Position numbers and translations under genes: made by a program | Assembly: GCA_030535605.1 (NCBI GenBank) | Contig: JAUNRQ010000020.1 | Span: forward strand, 1 to 40,834 | Reading direction: 5' to 3' | Length of the DNA stretch: 40,834 nt | Source of the DNA: Pseudoxanthomonas suwonensis | GTDB lineage: Bacteria; Pseudomonadota; Gammaproteobacteria; Xanthomonadales; Xanthomonadaceae | Shown: piece by piece, positions 26,406 to 38,323 of the stretch | How positions within the stretch are numbered: position 1 is the stretch's first letter | How the letters are laid out: every line of letters begins with the position of its first letter | The notes under the pieces: generated by a model | What the model saw: the letters and a program-made list of their open reading frames with translations, nothing else | What the model was told of the DNA's origin: nothing | Databases searched by the model: none

Positions 26406-27818
26406 TCACTCCCAGCAACGATCGCTGCGACCACCGAGGGTGGCATCGCGATGATCGCAATCGCGCGGTGCGATGCGCCCGGCGCGGACCTCGGTGAGGA
26501 CTTTGCGACCGTCGCCGTCGCGGGCAATCTCGAACGCATCGTAGAGACGCCCGGTGGCGGTGCGGGCCTCGTACCGCAGGCTGTTGCCATCGATCCGCAG
26601 CACCTGGAACAGCTGGGTATCCTCGGCGGTCGGCGCCATCGTGCGCTTGGCCTCGTCGCTGAGGCGGTATTGCTTCGGACCGGTGACCGACACGATGTAC
26701 TGCGGCAGCACCTGGGCAGGCCGTTCGCCGCTGCGCCGGCCATAGGTATGGTCATGGCCCTGCAACATCAGGTCCACGCCACGACGTTCGATCACCGGCA
26801 TCAAGGCAGCGCGCAGTTGCTCCGAGGCCTCGCGGCCTCGCGGTGAGTAGATCGGCTGGTGGATCAGGGCCAGCGTCCAACGGTTCGGGTTGTCGGCAAG
26901 CACGGTATCCAGCCACTGCGCCTGCGCCTGCGCGCTGTCCAGATCCAGCGCCGACGTCCCGTCCAGCACCACCACGCGCACACCGTTGGCATCGAACCAG
27001 TACGTCGTCCGGCCGGTGTGTTCGTGCTCGGCGGCGTTGCCAGGCAGCGCGAACGTGCGCGGCCAGTGGGCCGCCAGCACGCGGCGCTCCATCGGCGTGT
27101 CCTCGAACTCCTCGTAGTACTCGTGGTTGCCCAGCGCCGGAGCCACCAGCATGACGTCCGGCAGGTCGCCGATCGCCTCGAACCACTCGCCCCACTCCAG
27201 GTCGTCGACGTCGTCGCCGCCGCTGATGAGATCACCCGCAAACAGCGCCATCACCGCATCCGGCGCGTGGCGCATCGACTCGCGCATCACCCGGCTGACG
27301 TGGCTGAGGTTCTTGTTCTGCGTGTCACCGAAGTACAGCAGGGTCAACGGCTGGTTGGCAGTACCGGTGGTCCGCAACTGCCGCCAGCCGCTCCAAGCGC
27401 CCTCGCCCTGGACGCGGAACATGTACAGCGTGTCCGGCTGCAGTCCATCGACGTCGACGCGGTGGGTATGGGCGACGGTATCGCGATAGATCAGCGGCGT
27501 GGTCACCGCCTCGATCCGGCGGGGCGTGCCCACATCCGGAGAATCACCGGCGACGACGATTTCCAGCAACGGTGCGCGGACACGGCTGTTGGTGCGCCAG
27601 TTCACCGCGAAGCCGGTCGCCGCATCCTCCGCTGGTGTGGCGACGATGCGGTCCGGCATCGCGCTCGCGACATAACGCTGGCTGTCGAGCGGCACCGCCA
27701 GGTTGGGCTCGTTCTCGCCCGGTGATTGTGCCAGCACGGTGCCGGCGACACCCAGCAGCAATGCAACGGAAACAGTGGCAGCCGCCAGCGGACGGGCACT
27801 CGGGTACTGCAGGAACAT
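26406..27818 (-). CDS. Exported metallophosphatase, purple-acid-phosphatase-like
   Basis: About 470 residues. A signal peptide (to about residue 30, TVLA before QSPGENEPN), an Fn3-like N-domain (about 55-150) as in purple acid phosphatases, then a calcineurin-type metallophosphatase domain. Two-metal ligands are visible: FGDTQN (Asp165), AGDLISGG (Asp196), GNHEYY (Asn231, His232), LIHQP (His320) and GHDHTYG (His355, His357). The Tyr of the GDxxY motif that gives purple enzymes their colour is absent, so it may not be a true purple phosphatase. The start at 27818 (MFLQYPS) has GAGG eight bases upstream; 27824 is the alternative. It is the first gene after the putative Pho box. Confidence 0.9.
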   Translation of the reverse strand: MFLQYPSARPLAAATVSVALLLGVAGTVLAQSPGENEPNLAVPLDSQRYVASAMPDRIVATPAEDAATGFAVNWRTNSRVRAPLLEIVVAGDSPDVGTPRRIEAVTTPLIYRDTVAHTHRVDVDGLQPDTLYMFRVQGEGAWSGWRQLRTTGTANQPLTLLYFGDTQNKNLSHVSRVMRESMRHAPDAVMALFAGDLISGGDDVDDLEWGEWFEAIGDLPDVMLVAPALGNHEYYEEFEDTPMERRVLAAHWPRTFALPGNAAEHEHTGRTTYWFDANGVRVVVLDGTSALDLDSAQAQAQWLDTVLADNPNRWTLALIHQPIYSPRGREASEQLRAALMPVIERRGVDLMLQGHDHTYGRRSGERPAQVLPQYIVSVTGPKQYRLSDEAKRTMAPTAEDTQLFQVLRIDGNSLRYEARTATGRLYDAFEIARDGDGRKVLTEVRAGRIAPRDCDHRDATLGGRSDRCWE

Positions 27819-27904
27819 CGGCATGACCTCGACTTGAATGGATGCGAAACGTGCGGGCAACCATGCGGAAGTCCCCCAACGGGATGCGATTGTGACAAAT
27901 CGCC

Positions 27905-27929
27905 GTGTCAGCGATGTTGCAGCTGACAC
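27905..27929. promoter_or_regulatory. Perfect inverted repeat in the divergent promoter region
   Basis: GTGTCAGC - 9 bp - GCTGACAC, with further TGACA/TGTCA words on both sides (27893-27897, 27946-27950). Arms of 8 with no mismatch between divergently transcribed genes suggest a dimeric regulator site. A transcript hairpin is also possible. Confidence 0.5.
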
Positions 27930-27949
27930 AAATCCTCCACCGGCCTGTC

Positions 27950-27971
27950 ACCTTTAACAGGGCTGTAACAG
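27950..27971 (-). promoter_or_regulatory. Candidate Pho box (two adjacent 11-bp direct repeats)
   Basis: Read leftward: CTGTTACAGCC then CTGTTAAAGGT, exactly 11 bp apart, followed by GACAGG. PhoB sites consist of 11-bp repeats starting CTGTCAT; each unit here keeps CTGT and the A at position 6. It lies about 130 nt before the phosphatase start and 112 nt before the TonB receptor start, so it could serve one or both genes. Confidence 0.55.
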
Positions 27972-28082
27972 AATCGACCCAGACTTCGCGTCCAGTGCTG
28001 CGGCATGGATCCGGTTGCGTCATCAAGCGCGCCTGCCACGCCCGGCCTTTAGTCCCCATGTCTCGAAGCCTCCGGAGTTCCC

Positions 28083-30917
28083 ATGCGTCTGTCGCACTCG
28101 GCCATTGCCACCGCCATCGCGGTCGCCCTTGGCGCCACCACCGTCCTGCCCGCTCACGCCCAGGGCGTGCAAGCGGCAGCCGCCGCCACCTCGATCATCG
28201 GCCAGGTGCGCGAAGCCAGCCGCGGCGTCGCCTTGAGCGGTGCCATCATCCGCGTCGGCGGCCAGCAGGTCGTGACCGAGCGTGACGGCACGTTCCGCGT
28301 CACCGGCCTCACGCCCGGCAGCCATCGGGTGGTGGTCGACTTCCTCGGCTACCGCTCGCAGGAAGTGGACGTGACCGTCCCGGCCTCGGGTGCGGCCCGC
28401 GCCGACATCACCCTGTTCAGCACCACCACGCCGGAAGCCGGCGACCTCGACCGCGTCCAGGTTCGCGCCACGCGCGATGCCCAGGCGCTGGCATTGAACC
28501 AGCAGCGCTCCTCGACCAACTACAAGAACGTGGTTTCGGCCGACCTTCTGGGCCAGTTCCCCGACAACAACATCGCCGAATCGACCCAGCGCATCCCCGG
28601 TGTCTCGATCGAGCGCGACCAGGGCGAAGGACGCTATGTCACCGTGCGTGGTGCTCCCAAGGAGTTCACCACCGTTTCGCTGGATGGCGTGCAGCTGGCC
28701 AACCCCGACGCTGCCAGCCGCGGCGTGGAACTGGACACCATTCCGTCCGACGTGATTGCCGCGCTGGAAGTGACCAAGGCATTGACGCCGGACATGGACG
28801 GCGACGCCATCGCCGGCAACATCAACATCCGCACCCAGAGTGCACTGGACCGCGACCGCCACATCGCGCGCCTGTCGCTGGCAAGTGGCCGCTTCCAGCT
28901 TGGTGATGGTGCCAACAAGCGATTCAATGCAGCCATCGGCAATCGCTACGGTGCGGACAAGAACATCGGCGTGCTGATCTCCGGTTCGTTCTCCGAACAG
29001 GGCCGCTTCACCGACAACGTGGAAACCGCCTACAACGGCGACCTGCTGCCGGAAGTCGTCGAGATCAAGGACTACGAAGGCACCCGCACCCGCCAGGGTC
29101 TGACCGGACGCTTCGACTTCCGCATCAACCCCGATCACCTGGTCTACTTCGTCGCCAACCACAGCAACTTCAAGGACCGCGAATTCCGCGACACCCTGGC
29201 GATCGAATTCGAGCGCCATGAAGACGGTGCCGACCAGACCACCGGCGTCGCCGGCCGCGCGACCTTCGACAAGGAGCTGCGCGAACGCACCTACAACAAG
29301 ACCATCAACACCTTCAACCTGGCCGGTGAGCACTTCGTCGGCGAGGACATGCGCATCGACTGGCAGGCCTCGCACAGCAAGGCGGAGAAGGAGACCAGCC
29401 CGCGTGACCAGTTCATCTTCCGTTCGTCGGTGCGTCCGCGCATGGCCTACGACTACACCGACCACGACTTCCCGACCTGGACCATCCTCGGCGTCGCCGA
29501 TGCCCCGGCAACGGGCGTGAACCTGCCGGAGAGCTGGTACAACTTCCGTCGCTACAACAAGCGCTACGAATTCACGGACGAAACCGAGACCGGGCTGCGC
29601 CTGGACTTCACCAAGGGCCAGGACTTCCTCGGCAGCGCCGGCGGCGACATCCGCTTCGGCGTGCGTGCGCGCATGCGCGACAAGTCGATGGACGATAACC
29701 GCTTCCGCAACGCCAACAGCGATGACTTCGATGCGCTGGGCCTGACCATGTCGGACATGTTGTGCCGCAACCTGGGTCCGTCGAACAACTTCGACTATTT
29801 CCACACCGGCGGCCGCTTCTGCCGCGACATCTTCGTGCGCCATGCCCCGGCCATGCAGAACTCGGCAGATCCCGACCCCGGCGTGCAGATCGAAGACTCG
29901 GTCATCGGTGATTACACCGCCAACGAAGACGTCTATGGCGCCTACTTCCGCCTGGATGCCCATTGGGACGCACTGACGCTGGTGACCGGTGTGCGCTTCG
30001 AAAGCACCCGCACCGAAGGCACCGGCTACCTGTTCAACACCGACACCGAAGAGGCCGTTGCCAACAACGTCAGCAACAGCTACGACAACTGGCTGCCCAG
30101 CGCCCACGTCCGCTACGAGTTCAGCGAGGACAGCATCCTGCGTGCCTCCTACTCCACCGCGATCAACCGTCCGGACTTCTACAACCGCGTTCCGTACCGC
30201 ATCACCGGTGACCAGCCGTGGTCGGACGTCTCGTTGGGCAACCCCGACCTGAAGGCGGCCTTCGCCCACAACCTCGACCTCTCGTTCGAGCACTACATCC
30301 GCCCGCTGGGTCTCGCTTCGGCGGCGCTGTTCTACAAGCGCATCGACGATCCGATCTTCCCGACCCGCTGGAGCGATCAGGTCACCGACGACAGCGAGAC
30401 CCCGCCGATCCAGCGCACCCGCTGGTTCACCAGCTACGACAACGGTGGCAACGGCCGCATCTACGGCGCGGAACTGGCATGGCAGCAGAGCTTCGACTTC
30501 CTGCCGGGCTTCCTCAACGGATTCGGCATGTACGCCAACTACACCTATGCCAAGTCCGAAGCCGAACTGCCGAACAACGGGGGCACGACGGAAATGCCGG
30601 GCACCTCGCGGCACAACTACAACCTCGCGCTGTCCTACGAGAAGTACGGCCTCAACACCCGCTTGGCCTACACCTACCGCTCCGAGAACATCCAGGAATA
30701 CGACCTGGAAAACCCGGACCTGAACGTGCTGTGGGACGGGCGTGGCAGCCTGGACTTCACTGCCAGCTACGCCATCACCCCGAACCTGCGTGTCTTCGGC
30801 GAGATGAACAACATCACCGACACTCGCCAGGTCCGTTACCAAGGTGCGCGCAACCGCGTGCTGGAGCTGGAAGGCTTCGGTCGCAGCTGGCTGCTGGGCG
30901 TGCGTTACGAATACTGA
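28083..30917 (+). CDS. TonB-dependent outer-membrane receptor
   Basis: A 944-residue outer-membrane transporter driven by TonB-ExbBD. The signal peptide ends at AHA (residue 26). A carboxypeptidase-regulatory-like domain (SIIGQVREASRGVALSGAIIRV through about residue 105) precedes the plug (NIAESTQRIPGVSIERDQGEGRYVTVRG, about 160-185; ALTPDMDGDAIAGNINIRT), followed by a 22-strand-type barrel ending in aromatic RYEY. This resembles the large TonB receptors of Xanthomonas and Caulobacter that take up sugars and other nutrients. GGAG lies five bases before the ATG. It is divergent from the phosphatase-phytase genes, with the Pho-like box between, which points to a phosphate-containing or phytate-derived ligand. 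The ligand itself is not shown by the sequence. Confidence 0.95.
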   Translation: MRLSHSAIATAIAVALGATTVLPAHAQGVQAAAAATSIIGQVREASRGVALSGAIIRVGGQQVVTERDGTFRVTGLTPGSHRVVVDFLGYRSQEVDVTVPASGAARADITLFSTTTPEAGDLDRVQVRATRDAQALALNQQRSSTNYKNVVSADLLGQFPDNNIAESTQRIPGVSIERDQGEGRYVTVRGAPKEFTTVSLDGVQLANPDAASRGVELDTIPSDVIAALEVTKALTPDMDGDAIAGNINIRTQSALDRDRHIARLSLASGRFQLGDGANKRFNAAIGNRYGADKNIGVLISGSFSEQGRFTDNVETAYNGDLLPEVVEIKDYEGTRTRQGLTGRFDFRINPDHLVYFVANHSNFKDREFRDTLAIEFERHEDGADQTTGVAGRATFDKELRERTYNKTINTFNLAGEHFVGEDMRIDWQASHSKAEKETSPRDQFIFRSSVRPRMAYDYTDHDFPTWTILGVADAPATGVNLPESWYNFRRYNKRYEFTDETETGLRLDFTKGQDFLGSAGGDIRFGVRARMRDKSMDDNRFRNANSDDFDALGLTMSDMLCRNLGPSNNFDYFHTGGRFCRDIFVRHAPAMQNSADPDPGVQIEDSVIGDYTANEDVYGAYFRLDAHWDALTLVTGVRFESTRTEGTGYLFNTDTEEAVANNVSNSYDNWLPSAHVRYEFSEDSILRASYSTAINRPDFYNRVPYRITGDQPWSDVSLGNPDLKAAFAHNLDLSFEHYIRPLGLASAALFYKRIDDPIFPTRWSDQVTDDSETPPIQRTRWFTSYDNGGNGRIYGAELAWQQSFDFLPGFLNGFGMYANYTYAKSEAELPNNGGTTEMPGTSRHNYNLALSYEKYGLNTRLAYTYRSENIQEYDLENPDLNVLWDGRGSLDFTASYAITPNLRVFGEMNNITDTRQVRYQGARNRVLELEGFGRSWLLGVRYEY

Positions 30918-30943
30918 CCCAGCGCGAATCCATCGCCATCACG

Positions 30944-30977
30944 ACGAGGCCGGGGCATTGCTCCGGCCTCGTTGTTT
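30944..30977 (+). terminator. Rho-independent terminator after TonB receptor
   Basis: A 10-bp stem ACGAGGCCGG / CCGGCCTCGT (30944-30953 and 30963-30972) with a 9-nt loop, followed by TGTTT. It lies 26 nt after the stop codon. Confidence 0.8.
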
Positions 30978-31045
30978 CGGCTGATGACATGCATCAGCGG
31001 CGCTGTCTGCGAGCGCGGGCGGCGTTACCGACCCCCCCTGAACGG

Positions 31046-31870
31046 TCAGCGGCGGCGTGACCACAGCAGCAACAGCGCGCCAAGCAGCAAGGCCGCGAGC
31101 GACCACGTGAGCGCGCCGCCCCGGCTCGGCGTCGGCCCGGGCTCGGCATTGGGCCGGTCGCGTGGCTCCACCGCCCCGACCCCGCCAGCCACGGAACCCG
31201 CGACGTCCTCTGCTGCGGCGGGCCTCGCCAGGCGCCAGCGGCCATCGACCAGGTCCACCCGCCCGGCCAGCGACGGCAGCCGCAGCTCGTGCCAGGTGAT
31301 CCGCACATCACCGACCCGTGGATACTGCGGATCCTCGGCGCTGCCAAGGCCATCACCCTCAGGCTGGTAGCGGGCACCGACATGCCCGGGCAGCGCGCTG
31401 AAGCCCGGACGGAATCGCTGCCAATGGCCGAGTCGGCGCAGCACCTCCGGATCCAGGGGATGACCATCGATGTGAACGGATTCGGCGATCCAGTCGCGCG
31501 CCGGAACCGGCATGCGTGCGGGGTTCGCCATCGCTGGGGGAAATCCGCTGGAGTCGACCGCACGGCTGACCCAGTCAGTGACGAACCCCTCGCCTTCGCG
31601 CCGCCACTGGTACATCTCCACGCGCCGTTGCAGACCGGGCCGGGTGGTGCTGACGCCGAACTGGGCATCGCGCAACGGCGGGTCCGACACCGGCCCGTCC
31701 TGCGCCGACGCCGCCAGCGGCATGGCCATCACGGTGCAGAACAGCAAGGCGCTGCCGATGCCGGGCACGGGTCGACGACGGCGCGACTTGCGCTCGGACT
31801 CGCAGAAGAGAAGCGGAGCGTGCTCCGCTGCCGCCGTTACCGGCATCCGCCGCGCGCGCAGCGGCATCAT
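31046..31870 (-). CDS. TMEM43-family membrane protein
   Basis: A 274-residue protein. The stretch [16 protein letters not shown]...[12 protein letters not shown]...[12 protein letters not shown] and the later [13 protein letters not shown] match the TMEM43 (LUMA) family of membrane proteins, whose bacterial members have no known function. A hydrophobic segment near 40-57 ([16 protein letters not shown]) precedes the domain and one helix ([16 protein letters not shown]) closes the protein. Family members usually have more C-terminal helices, so this one looks shortened. The ATG at 31870 overlaps the MBL-gene stop (ATGA). The first 34 residues are Arg-rich and hold a palindromic DNA repeat; the GTG at 31768 ([10 protein letters not shown]) could be the real start. 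Confidence 0.75.
   Translation of the reverse strand: MMPLRARRMPVTAAAEHAPLLFCESERKSRRRRPVPGIGSALLFCTVMAMPLAASAQDGPVSDPPLRDAQFGVSTTRPGLQRRVEMYQWRREGEGFVTDWVSRAVDSSGFPPAMANPARMPVPARDWIAESVHIDGHPLDPEVLRRLGHWQRFRPGFSALPGHVGARYQPEGDGLGSAEDPQYPRVGDVRITWHELRLPSLAGRVDLVDGRWRLARPAAAEDVAGSVAGGVGAVEPRDRPNAEPGPTPSRGGALTWSLAALLLGALLLLWSRRR
31812..31829. repeat. 18-bp perfect palindrome inside the TMEM43 gene start
   Basis: AGCGGAGC-GT-GCTCCGCT. It closely resembles the hairpin at 24274-24295 (AGCGGAG...CTCCGCT), so both may be copies of one dispersed element. Its place within the first 20 codons questions the annotated start of that gene. Confidence 0.6.
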
Positions 31871-32760
31871 GCTCCCAGCGACCTCGCCTGCAGGCTGGCG
31901 ACCTCCTGCACGGTCCCGTAGCGACCCTTCTCGTCCCGCTGGATGCGAGCCAGCGCGCAGTCGGGGTCATGGGTGAAGAACAGATGCACGTCGCGCGCGT
32001 GCAGGTCATCGAGCAAGGCACGCTTCTCGTCGATCAGCAGCTCCGGGTAGCGGTCGTAACCCATGGTGATCGGCACATGCACCCACGCGGTTCCCGGAAT
32101 CAGGTCGGCGCAGAACAGCACGCCGCCATGCGCGTTGCCGTCGCCATCCCGGCCAGGACCGCGGATCTCCGCAAGCATCAGGCCCGGCGTATGCCCATCG
32201 CTGAAGTGGAAGCGCACCGCTTCGCCAAGTGTTTCCGACTGCGCGCCGTCGACCAGCTCCAGGCGGCCGCTGTCCCGCAGCAGGCCCGGAAGTTCCGGGA
32301 TGAAGCTGGCGCGGTCGCGCGGATGCGGGTGCGTGGCCCGCTGCCAATGGTTAGCACCCACGAGGAAACGCGCGTTGGGAAACAGCAGGCGTGGCGGCCG
32401 ACCCTCCTCCCAAGGTGCCAGCAGGCCACCGGCATGGTCGAAGTGCAGATGGCTGAGCACCACCACGTCGATGTCCTCGTGGCTGAAGCCCGCCGCCGCC
32501 AATGAGTGCAGCAGGACGTGTTCGGACTCGACCACGCCATAACGCTCGCGCATCGCCGGCTCGAAGAACGCACCGATGCCGGTCTCGAACAGTACCGTCC
32601 TGCCCGCCAGCGGCGCCGCCAACAGCGCACGGCAAGCCAGCGCGATGCGATTGGCGTCATCGGCGTCCGTCCAGCGCTGCCAGAGCGCGCGTGGTGCGTT
32701 GCCGAACATCGCCCCACCGTCCAGGCGCTGGGAATTGCCCAGAAGCGACCAGAGTTTCAT
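31867..32760 (-). CDS. MBL-fold metallo-hydrolase
   Basis: A 297-residue metallo-beta-lactamase-fold hydrolase. The metal motif HLHFDHAGG lies at about 104-112, a second His at about 138 (VGANHWQRA), DGHTPG at about 189-194, FCADL with the bridging Asp near 219, and a C-terminal FTHDPDCA. Length and layout resemble lactonase/quorum-quenching-type or general MBL hydrolases, but the substrate cannot be inferred. No signal peptide is present, so it is cytoplasmic. A -10-like TAGAAT lies only seven bases before the ATG. It overlaps the TMEM43 gene by four bases (ATGA), suggesting a functional pair. Confidence 0.92.
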   Translation of the reverse strand: MKLWSLLGNSQRLDGGAMFGNAPRALWQRWTDADDANRIALACRALLAAPLAGRTVLFETGIGAFFEPAMRERYGVVESEHVLLHSLAAAGFSHEDIDVVVLSHLHFDHAGGLLAPWEEGRPPRLLFPNARFLVGANHWQRATHPHPRDRASFIPELPGLLRDSGRLELVDGAQSETLGEAVRFHFSDGHTPGLMLAEIRGPGRDGDGNAHGGVLFCADLIPGTAWVHVPITMGYDRYPELLIDEKRALLDDLHARDVHLFFTHDPDCALARIQRDEKGRYGTVQEVASLQARSLGA

Positions 32761-32767
32761 GGCCCCG

Positions 32768-32773
32768 ATTCTA
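32768..32773 (-). promoter_or_regulatory. Candidate -10 giving a leaderless MBL-gene transcript
   Basis: TAGAAT on the minus strand, seven bases before the ATG at 32760, so transcription would begin at or next to the start codon. No Shine-Dalgarno is present. The -35 is weak. The 223-nt gap up to 32983 contains no gene that I can support. Confidence 0.4.
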
Positions 32774-32983
32774 GCCGAGCACCGGAACGTGCGACGTTGC
32801 CGGATGCGTGGCCCGACGCCGGATCGGCCGTTGACAGCCTGTCAGACGAGCCGTCTCGCCGATCCGTCCGACAGTACCGTCACGGGTCATCGCCCATCAG
32901 GCGGGGAATGTCTGCCGGCGAGGCCGCGATGCGGCAGCATCCCGGCATTTTCGGCAACTTTGCGGACGCGACGTGATCGCCGG

Positions 32984-35010
<2,027 letters not shown>

Positions 35011-35097
35011 TCAGGGGGGCTGCAAGCATAACGCGATGCCGCGAACGACGCCGGCCACGCGGGCGACCGCGTGGCCGGGTGTTGCTGCCGGAACGAA

Positions 35098-35595
35098 TCA
35101 GCGGCTGGTGTCGATGTGCACGTATTCCACGCCGGAGGCGGCAACCGCTTCCTGCACGCGCGGGCTGTCGGCGGCATCGCCGATGAACAGCAGCTTCACG
35201 CCCTTCATCGTGTCCGGCTGCACGCCATCGAACGCTTCCACCACCAGGTCGGCGACGTTGGACGAGTTCAGGCCGGCGTAGGCCAGCATGTTGCCGGCAA
35301 CGATGCCCCGGGCCACGTCACCACCGGCTTTTTCCTTGATGGCGACGTACTTGCCCTCGAATTCCGGGTCGGAATCGAACGGAATCAGGTACACGTACGG
35401 CTGGTTGCGCACGCCCTGCATGTTGCGGGTGACCACGTCGTTGAGATAGTCGCCCCAGGCCTGGCGATCCTCGGTGGTCGGCACGGCGACCGGCGGACGC
35501 TCGACCGGTGCAGCGGCTTCCTGCTCCTTGCAGGCGGACAGCGACAGCAGCAGCGCGCAGCCGGCAACCTGCAGCCATTGATTGAAACGCTTCAT
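35098..35595 (-). CDS. Lipoprotein of unknown function
   Basis: A 165-residue protein with a lipoprotein signal peptide (VAGCALLLSLSAC, Cys22), a short Glu/Ala/Pro linker, then a compact domain: DRQAWGDYLNDVVTRNMQGV, YVYLIPFDSDPEFEGKY, and a Rossmann-like half GVKLLFIGDAADSPRVQEAVAASGVEYVHIDT. The last part resembles a nucleotide-fold strand-loop-helix, but I cannot assign a family. The ATG at 35595 is the only start that gives a signal peptide. It sits between coaD and the ferredoxin on the same strand. Confidence 0.75.
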   Translation of the reverse strand: MKRFNQWLQVAGCALLLSLSACKEQEAAAPVERPPVAVPTTEDRQAWGDYLNDVVTRNMQGVRNQPYVYLIPFDSDPEFEGKYVAIKEKAGGDVARGIVAGNMLAYAGLNSSNVADLVVEAFDGVQPDTMKGVKLLFIGDAADSPRVQEAVAASGVEYVHIDTSR

Positions 35596-35683
35596 TGCAC
35601 TCCCCTCGCGTTTGGGTACTCCGGCGATGGTGCGGGAAGCCGCGCGCATTGTCCATCCGCCGACGACCGACCGGGTCCCGGGA

Positions 35684-36842
<1,159 letters not shown>

Positions 36843-36917
36843 GCGCCAACGTCCGCGGGCAAAACAGGCTGCAGTGCTACCATCATGGGCTGCATTGTCC
36901 CCCATTCACGGTGCCTC

Positions 36918-38168
36918 TTGAGCTGGTTCCGACGCAAATCCTCCGATGGCGAGGCACGCCCGCGCCCCCGAATGACTGCCGAGGAACTGGCCGCGGCGTT
37001 CCCGGATGCGCCGGCAGCAGTACCGCCCAAGGATGGCCCGGATTCACCGCCGCCTGACGCCGACGCGCCACCGAATGTTGCCGAGCAACGGACGACCGCG
37101 AGCGAAGACGACGCGTCTGCCGTCGCCTCACCGGCAGCGGAGGACACCCCGGCAGTCAGCGCCACGCCAGCGCCGCCGAGCCCCGCTCCGGCCCAGCAAG
37201 CCGAACCTGTCCAGCCGGCCGCCGCCGCCGACCCCGCAGCAGCGCCCGCCGGCAAGCCGGGCTGGCGCGAGCGCCTGCGCGGCAGCGGCTTCGCCCGCAA
37301 CCTAGGCAGCCTGTTCTCCCGCAATCCGCGGCTCGATGACGACCTGCTGGACGAAATCGAAACCGCACTGATCACCGCCGACGTCGGCATGACCGCCACC
37401 ACCGCACTGGTCGAGGGCTTGCGCAAGCGCATGAAGGCGCGCGAATTCGCCGACGCCCCCGCGCTGCTTCGCGCTTTGCGCGAAGACCTGCTGGCCCTGC
37501 TGCGCCCGGTCGCCGTGCCGTTGCAGGTCGACGCCACGCGCAAACCGTTCGTGATCCTCACCGTCGGCGTCAACGGCGTCGGCAAGACCACCACCATCGG
37601 CAAACTGGCCAGGCGCTACAAGGACGAAGGCCACGCATTGATGCTCGCGGCCGGCGACACCTTCCGCGCGGCGGCGGTCTCGCAGCTGCAGGCATGGGGT
37701 GAGCGCAACGATGTCGCCGTCGTCGCCCAGGGCCAGAATGCCGACGCCGCCTCGGTCGCGTTCGATGCACTGCAGGCGGCAAAGGCGCGCGGCCACGACG
37801 TGTTGATCGCCGACACCGCCGGTCGCCTGCACACGCAACAGGGGCTGATGGCCGAACTCGGAAAGATCCGTCGCGTGCTGGCCAAGCTGGATGCGGATGC
37901 ACCGCACGAAGTGTTGCTGGTGGTCGATGGCACCACCGGCCAGAACGCGGTGTCGCAACTGCGGCAGTTTCATGCCGCGGTCGGCGTCACCGGACTTGTC
38001 GTGACCAAGCTCGACGGCACCGCCAAGGGCGGCGTGGTGTTCGCGCTGGCGCGCGAGTTCGGCATTCCCATCCGCTATGCCGGAATCGGCGAGCAACCGG
38101 AAGACCTGCGCGTGTTCGACGCCGAGGCCTTCGTGGATGCGCTGCTTCCGGAAGCACTTGGCGGCTGA
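36918..38168 (+). CDS. ftsY: Signal recognition particle receptor FtsY
   Basis: The membrane-associated GTPase that docks SRP-ribosome complexes to SecYEG. An acidic Ala/Pro-rich A-domain (about 10-115) is followed by the N domain (from GWRERLRGSGFARNLGSLFSR) and the G domain with GVNGVGKTTTIGKLA (P-loop), DTFRAAAVSQL, DTAGR and TKLDGTAKGG. The proposed start is TTG at 36918, giving MSWFRRKSSDG, the usual short basic N-terminus. An in-frame ATG at 36885 would add 11 residues. Neither has a clear ribosome-binding site. The divergent rsmD start is 75 bases away. Confidence 0.95.
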   Translation: MSWFRRKSSDGEARPRPRMTAEELAAAFPDAPAAVPPKDGPDSPPPDADAPPNVAEQRTTASEDDASAVASPAAEDTPAVSATPAPPSPAPAQQAEPVQPAAAADPAAAPAGKPGWRERLRGSGFARNLGSLFSRNPRLDDDLLDEIETALITADVGMTATTALVEGLRKRMKAREFADAPALLRALREDLLALLRPVAVPLQVDATRKPFVILTVGVNGVGKTTTIGKLARRYKDEGHALMLAAGDTFRAAAVSQLQAWGERNDVAVVAQGQNADAASVAFDALQAAKARGHDVLIADTAGRLHTQQGLMAELGKIRRVLAKLDADAPHEVLLVVDGTTGQNAVSQLRQFHAAVGVTGLVVTKLDGTAKGGVVFALAREFGIPIRYAGIGEQPEDLRVFDAEAFVDALLPEALGG

Positions 38169-38323
38169 CCGGGCACGCTGCACGGCGTCGTCTCCCGCTT
38201 GCGGTGAAGTGACCCGACCGCGCGATGAAGGCAACGACGGATGCCGCTGCCGCAACCCGGGGGCTCCCACCCAGGCCTCGTCCCACGCGGGAGAGGAAGC
38301 ACAATCGAGACACGGCCAACATC

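Noticed and set aside
26267..26755. Longer phytase with extra N-terminal 163 residues
   Set aside because: The extension overlaps the phosphatase gene in another frame, lacks family similarity, and would bury the lipoprotein signal peptide.
28023..30842. A 939-codon open frame antisense to the TonB receptor
   Set aside because: It is the complementary-frame shadow of a high-GC gene. The translation is Val/Gly/Ala-rich with no domain, and the plus strand encodes a clear TonB receptor.
38169..38323. Small gene or RNA between ftsY and sufE
   Set aside because: The 155 nt show only weak -10-like words and no convincing start, ribosome-binding site or stable hairpin.
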